DNA from: Chitinophaga varians
GTDB lineage: Bacteria; Bacteroidota; Bacteroidia; Chitinophagales; Chitinophagaceae
Length of the DNA stretch: 64,000 bases
Direction of reading: 5' to 3'
Assembly (NCBI RefSeq): GCF_014529945.1
Contig: NZ_JACVFB010000005.1
Location: forward strand, 558,001-622,000
Shown here: piece after piece, positions 43,282 to 52,404 of the stretch
Position numbering within the stretch: position 1 is the stretch's first letter
How the letters are laid out: each line of letters begins with the position of its first letter
The notes under the pieces: model-generated
Seen by the model: the letters and a program-made list of their open reading frames with translations, nothing else
The model's database searches: none
What the model was told of the DNA's origin: nothing
Made by a program: the position numbers and the translations under genes

Positions 43282-43545
43282 ATGACACTTTGCTCGCATC
43301 TGAAAGCCATCACCGACATTAAAACAGCTAAGGCCTACGTCTGTGAAGAATGCATCAAACAGGATGGTACCTGGGTACACCTGCGTACCTGTCAAACCTG
43401 CGGCGCCACCCTCTGCTGCGATGACTCTCCCGCCAGGCATATGACGCAACATTTTCACCAGACAGACCATCCGGTCGTCTCTTCGGCTGAACCGGGAGAA
43501 CAATGGCTCTGGTGCTATAAAGACGGAGTTTTTGCTGAATACTGA
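43282..43545 (+). CDS. UBP-type zinc-finger protein
   Basis: The 87-residue protein is almost entirely one UBP-type (ZnF-UBP) finger: CSH near the N-terminus, CEECIKQDGTWVHLRTCQTCG, CCDDSPARHMTQHFHQTDHP and a C-terminal WLWCYKDG. All zinc-binding Cys and His positions are present. In eukaryotes this domain binds the C-terminus of ubiquitin; bacteria use it for unknown purposes. The gene is divergent from nfi and upstream of the sigma-factor operon. Confidence 0.92.
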   Translation: MTLCSHLKAITDIKTAKAYVCEECIKQDGTWVHLRTCQTCGATLCCDDSPARHMTQHFHQTDHPVVSSAEPGEQWLWCYKDGVFAEY

Positions 43546-43628
43546 ATAAATTTTTATTAATATTGACGGAATACAAATTCCACCGGATGAACAATGATGA
43601 TCCACGATACGATAGCCGCGGCGTAACC

Positions 43629-43656
43629 TTGTGTTAATAATAGCATGTTAATTTTG
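43629..43656 (+). promoter_or_regulatory. Promoter of the second ECF sigma operon
   Basis: TTG (43629-43631) and TAATTTTG (43649-43656) are spaced by 17 bases. The ATG of the sigma-factor gene is 8 bases after the -7, so the transcript would have almost no leader. Confidence 0.6.
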
Positions 43657-43664
43657 TCTCCGTC

Positions 43665-44246
43665 ATGGACAATACAACCAATCTGATTTCACCGAAACTG
43701 TTGCAGCGCCTCCGCCACGGAGAGGAAGACGCTTTGCGCTCCCTGCTCGATCTGCTCGGGCCGAAAGTGCTGGCATACTGTAAAAAGAAGGTGGGCAATG
43801 AGGAAGATGCGGAAGAACTGCTGCTGGACATCTTTCTGAAACTGTGGCATTTCAGGGAGAAAATCGACCAGACTGCCGATGTGCAGGTATTGCTCTTTAC
43901 CATCGCGCGCAACCATCTGCTGAATTTTATCCGTAACAAAGCTACGCGTCAACTGGCCACCATCGAGCCTGCGGAGACGTTACCACAACAGGAAGACCAT
44001 ATCCGCCAACGGATGGATTATAACGAACTGTTCAGTCAATATCAGCTGGTGCTGGAAAAACTGGGAGAAAAACAGCGCGCCGTCTTCCGCATGAGCCGCG
44101 AAGAAGGCCTCTCCCACCGCGAGATAGCAGATAAACTGGGCATCTCCATACGCACGGTGGAAGCCCATATCCACAGTAGCCTGAAAACAATCCGTACAGA
44201 ATTAAAAGATGCCTATATATTAATCGTGTTACTGTTGATCCGATAA
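43665..44246 (+). CDS. ECF-type RNA polymerase sigma factor
   Basis: The 193-residue protein has region 2 (about 20-90: DAEELLLDIFLKLWHFREKI, RNHLLNFIRNKA) and region 4 (about 125-180: LGEKQRAVFRMSREEGLSHREIADKLGIS, then a helix with VEAHIHSSLKTI). It ends in a short hydrophobic tail (AYILIVLLLIR), as does the sigma factor at 7120. It heads the operon FecR-SusC-SusD-DUF1735-EEP and is expected to be freed by the FecR encoded next. Confidence 0.94.
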   Translation: MDNTTNLISPKLLQRLRHGEEDALRSLLDLLGPKVLAYCKKKVGNEEDAEELLLDIFLKLWHFREKIDQTADVQVLLFTIARNHLLNFIRNKATRQLATIEPAETLPQQEDHIRQRMDYNELFSQYQLVLEKLGEKQRAVFRMSREEGLSHREIADKLGISIRTVEAHIHSSLKTIRTELKDAYILIVLLLIR

Positions 44247-44312
44247 ATTTATTTCACTCCACTAAGTAGTCCCTTCTTTTTTCGTGTATATAAGGGAAAG
44301 AGCCAGTTAAAT

Positions 44313-45269
44313 ATGACGAAGTACGATGCCTCGGACATGCAGGAACTGATCCGGAAAATACAGGAACATACCGCTACTGCGGAAGAATTGCGGCGTTTCC
44401 TGCACATGACGGAACAACCGGCGTTAGACGACCTGCTGCCGTATACGGAATGGCAGCAAAGTCAGGAGGAGGCATTGCCATCCGGACTCAAAGAGAAAGT
44501 GATGCAGGCGATACCCCGAAACGGGCTACGCTCGCTACAACATTATCTCCGGAAGTCATGGCCCTATGCGGCTGCCGTAGCCCTGCTGCTGACACTGCAC
44601 CAGCTGCTGCCCCATATAGGGCACCACCAGCCTGCACTACTGACAGCCGCCACCAGGGATGGCGAAATAAAACGTATAACCCTGCCCGATAGTACCGCCG
44701 TGGTGCTCAACGCCCGCTCCGCTATCCGGTATGCGTCATCGTCCGATGCCATCCGCGAAGTGTTTCTCGAAGGGGAAGCCTACTTCGATGTCCGGCAAAA
44801 TGAAAACAAACCTTTTGTGGTACGCTCCGGCGCCCTCAGCACCCGCGTACTGGGCACTACCTTCAACATCCGGGCATACCCCGGTGAAACACAACAGCTG
44901 GGCGTGGTGTCAGGGAAAATACAGGTGTCATCCCCGGAGGGTAAATCACTGGTCATGATCAAAGGCGATCAGGTGACCTATGATGCTACGGCCACTTTCG
45001 TCAGCATCACCGCCGATCCGCAACAGATAAGCAGCTGGCAGAAAGGCATCATCGATATGAACAACCTGACGCTGCAACAGGTGACGGCTATTCTGGAAAG
45101 ATGGTACAGCGTTAAAATTGTCCTGTTGACACCAGGCATCGGCCAACACGTACTGTCCGGCACACAAACCAATACTTCGTTAACGGCTACACTGGAATCC
45201 ATCTGTTTTGTATACAACCTCCAATACCAACAAGAGGGACAGATCATTAAAATCCGCGAAAAACAATAA
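44313..45269 (+). CDS. FecR-family anti-sigma factor
   Basis: The 318-residue protein has an N-terminal cytoplasmic part (1-88), a membrane helix (about 90-107, PYAAAVALLLTLHQLL), a FecR domain (about 115-210: ITLPDSTAVVLNARSAIRY, FVVRSGALSTRVLGTTFNI) and a DUF4974-like C-terminal domain (about 240-318). It controls the sigma factor encoded 66 bases upstream and should be contacted by the STN domain of the SusC encoded 46 bases downstream. Confidence 0.93.
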   Translation: MTKYDASDMQELIRKIQEHTATAEELRRFLHMTEQPALDDLLPYTEWQQSQEEALPSGLKEKVMQAIPRNGLRSLQHYLRKSWPYAAAVALLLTLHQLLPHIGHHQPALLTAATRDGEIKRITLPDSTAVVLNARSAIRYASSSDAIREVFLEGEAYFDVRQNENKPFVVRSGALSTRVLGTTFNIRAYPGETQQLGVVSGKIQVSSPEGKSLVMIKGDQVTYDATATFVSITADPQQISSWQKGIIDMNNLTLQQVTAILERWYSVKIVLLTPGIGQHVLSGTQTNTSLTATLESICFVYNLQYQQEGQIIKIREKQ

Positions 45270-45315
45270 CTGGATGATACTGTCACTCCTATACGACGCT
45301 TACAAAATTTAAGCT

Positions 45316-48300
45316 ATGAAACTATCTTTATCCACTATCCGTGGCCTTACGGGAAAGGTCATGCTAAATTTCCTGTGCCTGCTGCTGGCAATAGCGCCTG
45401 CTACGGCCCTGATGGCACAGGCTTCCGGGCCGGACAACCAAACGGTCAATATTGCTGTTAAACAAGCCCCGGTGGTGGAAGTATTCCGCATCGTGGAAAA
45501 ACAAACTCCCTTCCGCTTTCTATTTGATAAATCCCTGGAATCTTTTGGTGCCAGGGTTTCCCTCCAACACAAAAACATCACGGTAGCACGACTGCTGGAG
45601 GAGATGGACAAACAAACCGGCCTTCAGTTCAAAACATCCGGTACAACTATTTCTGTGGCTGTAAAAAATAAACCTTCTCAGGTGCACCCGGGCGTGGACG
45701 CCCCAAAACGGGAAATCACAGGTATTGTTCTGGATACTTCCGGGCAGGCTATGGTGGGTGTGACCGTCGCCGTGAAAGACAGCCGCATCGGCACCGGTAC
45801 GGACGTGAACGGCCGTTATATCCTCTCCGTGCCAGATGACGCCATACTCGTGTTCAGCCTCCTCAGTTACCGCAGGCAGGAAATACCGGTGGCGGGAAAG
45901 GATAAAATCAACGTGATCCTGCAAACAGCTTCTTCTGCATTGGAAGAAGTAGTAGTGGTAGGCTACGGCGAACAGAAAAAGATCAGCCTCGTAGGTGCAC
46001 AGGCTACTATCTCCCCCAAAGACCTGAAACAACCAGTGTCTAACCTCACCAACTCCCTCGGCGGCCGCATCGCCGGTATGGTGTCTGTACAACGCAGCAG
46101 CGAACTGGGCTACAACGATGCCAATATCTATATCCGCGGTATCTCCACCTTCACCAAAGGCCTCAGCGCGCCGCTCACACTGGTAGACGGCGTACCCAGA
46201 AATATTGCCAACGTAGACCCGGAAGACATCGAAAGTTTTTCTGTGCTGAAAGATGCATCGGCAACGGCTATCTATGGTGTTCGTGGGGCCAACGGCGTTA
46301 TACTCATCACCACCAAATCAGGGAAAGCAGGTAAGCCATCTTACAATATCCGCTATACGGAAGGCTTCACGCAGTTTGCGAAACTGCCTTCTTTCGCAGA
46401 TGGTCCTACCTATATGCAGCTGTCCAATGAAGCCCTGAAAACACGCGGCAGCGCGCCGATCTATACCGACGAAGCTATCCGGAAAACACGCGACGGCAGC
46501 GACCCTTACCTGTATCCCAATGTGGATTGGTTCAAAGAACTGTTCCGCGATCATGGTAAAGTACGCAACGCGAATGCTAATATCAGCGGCGGTTCTGAAA
46601 AAGCAGTGTATTATATCGGCCTTGGTTATTATGATGAACTGGGCCTCTACAATGTAGATGGTCTCTCTAAATACAACTCTTCCATCTATTCCAAACGTTA
46701 CAATGTAACGTCCAACATCACGCTCACACCGTCAAAAACAACGACAGTCAAACTGGGTATTCAGGGATATCTGAACAACGTTAACCTGCCGGCTACCGGC
46801 GTATCAGATATTTTCTCCGACGCCTACTACCTGACTTCTGTGCAGATACCCACCCGTTACCCTGACGGCAAAATAGCGGACCTGCGCGGCGGCGGACTGA
46901 AGAACCCCTGGGCTTCCCTGACACAAAGCGGTTATGCCAATCAATGGAGAAGCCAGCTGTACTCCAACCTGCGCCTTACCCAGGAACTTCCTTTTATCAC
47001 CAAAGGCTTGTCTGTTACCGGTATGTTTTCGTTTGATACCTATAACTATACCAGTAACCGCTATACGAAAACACCCGATACCTGGTACGCTACCGGCCGC
47101 GATGCCGATGGGAAGCTAATCTATGAACAAACAGCTATCGGTACGGAATATCTCGCGTATGATAAATCCAATGTGGGAGAAAGGTCCTTCTATAACGAAC
47201 TGGCGGTAAACTATAACCGGAGCTTTCGTAAACACGATGTATCGGGTATGCTGCTGTACAACAAAAGTGATAAGGCCAATACTTATGCAAGCAGCCTTGA
47301 AACATCCTTGCCATACCGCTTTCAGGGACTCGCGGGTAGATTTACCTACGGTTATAACAACAAATATTTCGCGGAACTCAACTTCGGGTACAACGGCGCT
47401 GAAAACTTCTACCCGGATAGACGTTATGGTTTCTTCCCTTCTGCGGGCCTGGGTTGGGTATTATCGGAAGAGAAATTTTTCAAACCTCTTAAAGATTACG
47501 TTCAACTGTTTAAAGTGCGCTTCTCCCATGGTCTTGTGGGTAACAGTAATATCGATGGCAGAAGGTTCGCTTACCTGGCTACGGTGGCTAATACCGGAGA
47601 TTATTATTTTGGTAAAAATATGGACCAGAAGTTTACCGGTAAAGAAATTGGAGAATATGCGGTGGACGTACAATGGGAAACCTCCAAAAAGACGAACCTC
47701 GGTTTTGATATACAGGTGCTGGATGAAAGCCTTGCTTTGCAGGTGGACCTCTTCAAAGAATACCGCAGTGGTATCTTCCTGCGCCGCAAGTCCCTGCCCG
47801 GTTACATCGGTATGATCAATGCTCCTTTCGGCAACGTTGGTATCATCGACAACAAGGGCATCGATGCATCGGTGACTTACAACCGTCACTTCGGTGAACT
47901 GTCTGTGCAATTGCTGGGCAATTTCACCTACAATAAAAACGAAGTCATCGAAAATGATGACCCGGCATGGAAATACCCGTGGCTGGAACGAAAAGGCCAC
48001 AAGGTAGACCAGCGCTTCGGTTACATCGCGCTCGGCCTCTTTGAGAGCGATGAAGAAGTGCGCAACGCCCCCCGTCAGCCCGGTGATGTCCGTGCAGGCG
48101 ATATCAGATATAAAGATATCAACGGAGACGGTGTAATCGATAGCTACGATCAGGTTCCGATCGGTTACGGTGATATTCCTGAAATCATCTACGGATTTGG
48201 GTTCACACTGGGATATAAATCCGTAAGCCTTTCCGCGTTGTTTCAGGGTGCTGCCCATGTGGACGTGCTCCTCAGCGGTGAAGGCACCATGCCTTTCCAG

Positions 48301-48663
48301 CAAGGCCTGGCAAGAGGTAACCTCTTCAGCAATATCACGGATCGCTGGACAGAAGAAAATCCACGTCAGGATGTATTCTATCCCCGCCTGATGGCCGGCT
48401 CGCTGAACGATAACTACGCTGCCAGCTCCTGGTGGGTGAAACGCAGTGATTACCTGCGCCTGAAAACGTTGCAATTTAGCTATAGCCTGCCGCAACGTCT
48501 TATGAAACGTATCGGTTTTAAATCATCCAGCATATTCCTGCAGGGTGTCAACCTGTTGACGTTCTCCCCGTTCAAATTATGGGATGTGGAAGTAGGCAAC
48601 GGCAGAGGTGCGGCCTATTCCAGCAACAAATCCTATACTGTCGGCGTAGCCGTGAATTTCTGA
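45316..48663 (+). CDS. SusC/RagA-family TonB-dependent transporter with STN domain
   Basis: The 1115-residue protein has a signal peptide (to about residue 36), STN domain (about 43-115), carboxypeptidase-like domain (about 133-215), plug with ALEEVVVVGYGEQKKISLVG, IYIRGISTF, TLVDGVPRN and ANGVILITTKSGKAG, and a barrel ending in VGVAVNF. It would import a ligand with the adjacent SusD and signal through FecR/sigma. The Asp-rich INGDGVIDSYDQ in an extracellular loop is a usual Ca-binding-like motif of SusC proteins. Confidence 0.96.
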   Translation: MKLSLSTIRGLTGKVMLNFLCLLLAIAPATALMAQASGPDNQTVNIAVKQAPVVEVFRIVEKQTPFRFLFDKSLESFGARVSLQHKNITVARLLEEMDKQTGLQFKTSGTTISVAVKNKPSQVHPGVDAPKREITGIVLDTSGQAMVGVTVAVKDSRIGTGTDVNGRYILSVPDDAILVFSLLSYRRQEIPVAGKDKINVILQTASSALEEVVVVGYGEQKKISLVGAQATISPKDLKQPVSNLTNSLGGRIAGMVSVQRSSELGYNDANIYIRGISTFTKGLSAPLTLVDGVPRNIANVDPEDIESFSVLKDASATAIYGVRGANGVILITTKSGKAGKPSYNIRYTEGFTQFAKLPSFADGPTYMQLSNEALKTRGSAPIYTDEAIRKTRDGSDPYLYPNVDWFKELFRDHGKVRNANANISGGSEKAVYYIGLGYYDELGLYNVDGLSKYNSSIYSKRYNVTSNITLTPSKTTTVKLGIQGYLNNVNLPATGVSDIFSDAYYLTSVQIPTRYPDGKIADLRGGGLKNPWASLTQSGYANQWRSQLYSNLRLTQELPFITKGLSVTGMFSFDTYNYTSNRYTKTPDTWYATGRDADGKLIYEQTAIGTEYLAYDKSNVGERSFYNELAVNYNRSFRKHDVSGMLLYNKSDKANTYASSLETSLPYRFQGLAGRFTYGYNNKYFAELNFGYNGAENFYPDRRYGFFPSAGLGWVLSEEKFFKPLKDYVQLFKVRFSHGLVGNSNIDGRRFAYLATVANTGDYYFGKNMDQKFTGKEIGEYAVDVQWETSKKTNLGFDIQVLDESLALQVDLFKEYRSGIFLRRKSLPGYIGMINAPFGNVGIIDNKGIDASVTYNRHFGELSVQLLGNFTYNKNEVIENDDPAWKYPWLERKGHKVDQRFGYIALGLFESDEEVRNAPRQPGDVRAGDIRYKDINGDGVIDSYDQVPIGYGDIPEIIYGFGFTLGYKSVSLSALFQGAAHVDVLLSGEGTMPFQQGLARGNLFSNITDRWTEENPRQDVFYPRLMAGSLNDNYAASSWWVKRSDYLRLKTLQFSYSLPQRLMKRIGFKSSSIFLQGVNLLTFSPFKLWDVEVGNGRGAAYSSNKSYTVGVAVNF

Positions 48664-48693
48664 TGATTCGCTAACAACAATAATCTCCTTCGG

Positions 48694-50499
48694 ATGAAAA
48701 TAAAAAGACTCGCTTACCTGGCACTGGTAAGTACTTCGTTTCTGACAACGTCCTGTAATAAGGATTTCCTCAATCAGGTCCCCGATGACCGTATCACCAT
48801 CGAGCAGGTGTTTGCCCGCAGACGTTATTCGGAAGAATACCTGGCCAATATTTATTCAACGATACCCAACGAAGCATACCGTAATACCTCTCCCTGGGAA
48901 GGCTGTTCCGACGATGCGGATATCACCTACGACCGTCCGGGCTCGGGTTATGACACGTATCCCATCAATCTGGGCAACTGGAGCGCGGCTTCCGGTTATA
49001 TGGACACCTGGTCCAAATATTACCGTGGTATCCGCTCAGCGTCTTATTTCATGCAACACATCGATGAAAACAAAGAGATAAAGGAGTTGCCCAACGGTCA
49101 GGACCTGATTGATAAATACAAGGCAGAAGCCCGCTTCCTCCGTGCCTTCTTTTATTATGGCCTGTTGCGTCAGTATGGGCCAGTGATCCTGCTCGGCGAT
49201 ACACCTATCGCCGGTGACCTGGAGCCTTCTGATGCGGAAATGCAGAAACCACGTAACAGCTACGATGAATGTGTGAACTACATCGTAACTGAACTGGATC
49301 TCGCCGCCACGAAGTTGCCCAAACACTTCACGGAACAAGCCGATGCGGATTATGGCCGCGCTACCGCCGCCACCTGTAAGGCCATCAAAAGCCGCGTGCT
49401 GCTGCTGGCCGCCAGCCCCCAATTCAACGGTAACACTGACTATGCCGGTTTCTCTAACATCGATGGTAAACAGCTGATCAGCTCCACCTTCGATAAAGAA
49501 AAATGGAAACGTGCAGCCGACGCGGCAAAAGACGTGATCACCGGCTTTAACTTCTCCCTGTATCGCAAAAACGATGCTGCCGGAAAATACGATCCTTACC
49601 TTTCCTGCCGCGACGTGCTCCTCGATCCATGGAACAGCGAAGTGATCTTTGCCCGTACCACCAACAACCTGAAAGACTGGGAAAGATCTACCAGCCCCCG
49701 TCTGGCCAATGGTTATGCTGCCGTGGCAGTTACCCAGCAACTGGTCGATGAGTTCGAAATGCAGAATGGTAAAGGTATTCGCGAAGCCGCTTCCGGTTAT
49801 GTGGAGACGGGCTTTTCTACCGCTGCCACCAAATACACCACCGCCGGTACTTACAATATGTATGTCAATCGGGAACCCCGTTTCTACGTGAACGTTAGTT
49901 ACAACGGCAGCCTCTGGATCAATACCAGCGAAGGCAACAAGGTGATAGAAACATTCTTTACCGGCAACACCGGCAAAAAAGGGTCATGGGATTTCCCCCG
50001 TACCGGCTATATCGCGCGCAAAAACATCCATCCCAACAGCAATCCAAGGATTTCCCAATATATCGCCAGACCGTTTGTACTGGTACGTTATGCGGAAATA
50101 CTGCTCAATTACATAGAGGCGTTGAATGAATATGCGCCCGGTGATCCGGATATCGCAAAATACCTCAATGAGATCCGTAACCGCGCCGGTCTTCCGGAAG
50201 TAACGCCTGGACTCGGTCAGAGCGAAATGCGCAGCAAAATACGTCATGAGAGAAGGGTGGAACTGGCCCTGGAAAGTCTGCGCTACTTCGATACCCGGCG
50301 CTGGAAAATTGCCGAACAAACTGACGGCGGCAACTTCTACGGTATGAACGTGGACGCAGGTACGAAACTGACAGACCTCGTGTTCTATCAACGTACGGTT
50401 TTCGAAAGAAGGATATTCCTCAAAAACTATTACCTGTTTCCTATCCCGCAGTCGGAAATGGACCGCGACCGTAACCTGGTGCAGAATCCAGGCTGGTAA
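48694..50499 (+). CDS. SusD/RagB-family substrate-binding lipoprotein
   Basis: The 601-residue protein has a lipobox FLTTSC (about Cys21), N-terminal LNQVPDDRIT and the SusD helices AEARFLRAFFYYGLLRQYG. The C-terminal block has LVRYAEILLNYIEALNEY, EIRNRAGLPEV and IRHERRVELALESLRYFDTRRW. The start is 30 bases after SusC. It ends in NPGW, like many SusD proteins. Confidence 0.96.
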   Translation: MKIKRLAYLALVSTSFLTTSCNKDFLNQVPDDRITIEQVFARRRYSEEYLANIYSTIPNEAYRNTSPWEGCSDDADITYDRPGSGYDTYPINLGNWSAASGYMDTWSKYYRGIRSASYFMQHIDENKEIKELPNGQDLIDKYKAEARFLRAFFYYGLLRQYGPVILLGDTPIAGDLEPSDAEMQKPRNSYDECVNYIVTELDLAATKLPKHFTEQADADYGRATAATCKAIKSRVLLLAASPQFNGNTDYAGFSNIDGKQLISSTFDKEKWKRAADAAKDVITGFNFSLYRKNDAAGKYDPYLSCRDVLLDPWNSEVIFARTTNNLKDWERSTSPRLANGYAAVAVTQQLVDEFEMQNGKGIREAASGYVETGFSTAATKYTTAGTYNMYVNREPRFYVNVSYNGSLWINTSEGNKVIETFFTGNTGKKGSWDFPRTGYIARKNIHPNSNPRISQYIARPFVLVRYAEILLNYIEALNEYAPGDPDIAKYLNEIRNRAGLPEVTPGLGQSEMRSKIRHERRVELALESLRYFDTRRWKIAEQTDGGNFYGMNVDAGTKLTDLVFYQRTVFERRIFLKNYYLFPIPQSEMDRDRNLVQNPGW

Positions 50500-50531
50500 T
50501 CACTTTTATTGATCTTAAAATGACTGACATC

Positions 50532-51497
50532 ATGAAAATAAAAATAGGATCGGCCTGCGGAATGGCATTGTTGATGCTCGCCAGCTGCAGCCGTGACAGG
50601 GATCTGCTCAGCAATATTTCGGACAGTACCGCGGTGGTGTATATGCCGCAGGCGGTGAACAGTCCGGCTACGTATAGCTTTAACCGTACTGCCGCCACAG
50701 ACTCCATTATCTATGGCGCCTGCTATGGCGGCCCGCATTCCCCCGCATCGGATATTCAGATACAATTCAAAACGGATGCATCGCTGGTGGATAAATTCAA
50801 TGCGAAGAACTATACTAATTATCCCATACTACCCGAAGGGAGCTACGAGCTGGAGCAATCCGGCTCGGTGATCCCCGTCGGCAAATTCAATACGCCACCG
50901 CTGAAGCTGCGCGTACGCTTCGATAAACTGGACGGCGTGGGTAACTACCTGCTGCCGGTGAGCATTACCACCGACGCCAGGGTAAATGAAACATTGCGTA
51001 CAACGTATTTTCTCATCAATGCTAAATATAACAGCAATCCCTTCCCGCTGTTCGACCGTAATACCTGGAAGATAACAGGCTTCTCCTCGGAAGAGCCTAC
51101 CGGTGAAGGCGCTACCAACGGGCACGCCATCCATGCACTCGACGGTGACGATAATACGTTTTGGTCTACCCAGTGGAAAGCGGCCAAACCAGGCCCGCCT
51201 CATATCATCACCATTGACATGCAGACGGCGCAGAAACTTCATGGCCTCGCCTTCACCGGCCGTACAGACAAAGCCACCGGCGAAGTGAAAGCGACCGGCA
51301 ATCCTAAAAACATCGTTGTGGAAACAAGCCTGGATGGTAACGTATGGGACTATACGGAGTCTTTCACACTGGATAACAACAAGCTCAATACCATCTTCCT
51401 GGCTTATGCCCGGCAGACAAGGTTCTTCCGGTTGACGATCAACACCAGCCAGGGAGATACCTATCTGACAAACATCGCTGAACTGAATGCCTTTTAA
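50532..51497 (+). CDS. Surface lipoprotein with DUF1735 and F5/8-type C domains
   Basis: The start at 50532 gives a compact lipoprotein signal (MKIKIGSACG...LASC); an in-frame ATG at 50520 is also possible. Residues about 30-150 match DUF1735 (BT_3987-like N-terminal domain), with VDKFNAKNYTNYPILPEGSYEL. The remainder (about 185-320) is a discoidin/F5/8C carbohydrate-binding domain (HALDGDDNTFWSTQWK, FFRLTINTSQGD). Such proteins are surface glycan-binding partners of SusCD systems. Confidence 0.88.
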   Translation: MKIKIGSACGMALLMLASCSRDRDLLSNISDSTAVVYMPQAVNSPATYSFNRTAATDSIIYGACYGGPHSPASDIQIQFKTDASLVDKFNAKNYTNYPILPEGSYELEQSGSVIPVGKFNTPPLKLRVRFDKLDGVGNYLLPVSITTDARVNETLRTTYFLINAKYNSNPFPLFDRNTWKITGFSSEEPTGEGATNGHAIHALDGDDNTFWSTQWKAAKPGPPHIITIDMQTAQKLHGLAFTGRTDKATGEVKATGNPKNIVVETSLDGNVWDYTESFTLDNNKLNTIFLAYARQTRFFRLTINTSQGDTYLTNIAELNAF

Positions 51498-51506
51498 CCT
51501 GTATAT

Positions 51507-52340
51507 ATGTCCAGATATCTCGTAGTAAGTCTGTTGCTGTTGCTGTATGCCTGTAGTAAATCGGATAATAAAACGGAGGAGCCACCTGCACCGGTAAAAG
51601 AAAAAGTCCGGTTAAAGGTGATGACTTACAACATCTATGGAGCCCGTGCCAGTACCGGCGCGCCGGCTGACCTGTCCCAACTCGCCAAAGTGATCAATGA
51701 ACAACAACCGGACCTGGTGGCCTTACAGGAAGTAGATGTATTCACTAACCGCACCGGCACCACCGTACATCAGGCAAAAGAACTGGCCGCGCTCACAGGC
51801 ATGGAATGGTTCTTTACCAAAGCCATTGATGTCAGCGGAGGGCAATACGGCGATGCCGTGTTGTCGCGGCTGCCCATTAAGGAAAGCAAACGTTATGCGC
51901 TCCCGGTAGACCCCAATGTGAGTGGTGAATTCCGCTCTGTGGCCATGATTAAAGTCAATAAGGAAGGGAAGGATTTTTATTTCGCCTCTACACACCTCGA
52001 TCATCTGTCGCAGGAAGACAACCGTTTGGTGCAGGCTGCTGAATTGAAGAAGATAGTGGCGGGTCTGGACCTGCCGCTCATCATGGCCGGCGATCTCAAT
52101 GCAGTACCCACTTCTCAGACGATGAACATTATCCGGAGTTTTATGAACCTGGGCTGTACGCAGCAATGTCCGCTGACGTTCCCTTCCAATAAGCCGGACC
52201 GCACTATCGATTATATCATGACAACACCCAATGCTGGTTTCTCCGTGAGCACCTACCAGCCGTTGACTGGATATGTGGCTGATAAAAACGTCTATGCGTC
52301 AGATCACTGTGCGGTGATCGCTACCATCAGTATAAACTAA
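51507..52340 (+). CDS. Endonuclease/exonuclease/phosphatase-family lipoprotein
   Basis: The 277-residue protein is a lipoprotein (LLLLLYACSK). Its EEP fold is complete: MTYNIYGA (Asn), DLVALQEVD (Glu), the STHLDHLSQ region (His), GDLNAVPTS (Asp-x-Asn), DRTIDYIM and SDHCAVIATI (His). EEP enzymes cleave phosphodiester or phosphomonoester bonds in nucleic acids, inositol phosphates or sphingomyelin. As the last gene of the SusCD operon and its only enzyme, it suggests a phosphate-containing surface substrate. Confidence 0.9.
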   Translation: MSRYLVVSLLLLLYACSKSDNKTEEPPAPVKEKVRLKVMTYNIYGARASTGAPADLSQLAKVINEQQPDLVALQEVDVFTNRTGTTVHQAKELAALTGMEWFFTKAIDVSGGQYGDAVLSRLPIKESKRYALPVDPNVSGEFRSVAMIKVNKEGKDFYFASTHLDHLSQEDNRLVQAAELKKIVAGLDLPLIMAGDLNAVPTSQTMNIIRSFMNLGCTQQCPLTFPSNKPDRTIDYIMTTPNAGFSVSTYQPLTGYVADKNVYASDHCAVIATISIN

Positions 52341-52368
52341 CAAAAGACGATAAACGATGAATGCAACG

Positions 52369-52404
52369 ACGGCTGTTTTCCTTACGGGGAGCAGCCGTTG
52401 TGTT
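52369..52404. terminator. Terminator-like hairpin at the end of the EEP operon
   Basis: A 7-bp stem (52369-52375 with 52392-52398), GC-rich, is followed by TTGTGTTTT. It lies between convergent genes. Confidence 0.5.

Noticed and set aside
47461..48495. 344-residue ORF antisense to the second sigma-linked SusC gene
   Set aside because: It lies wholly inside a strongly supported SusC gene on the other strand, has no recognisable domain, and the codon pattern belongs to the plus strand.
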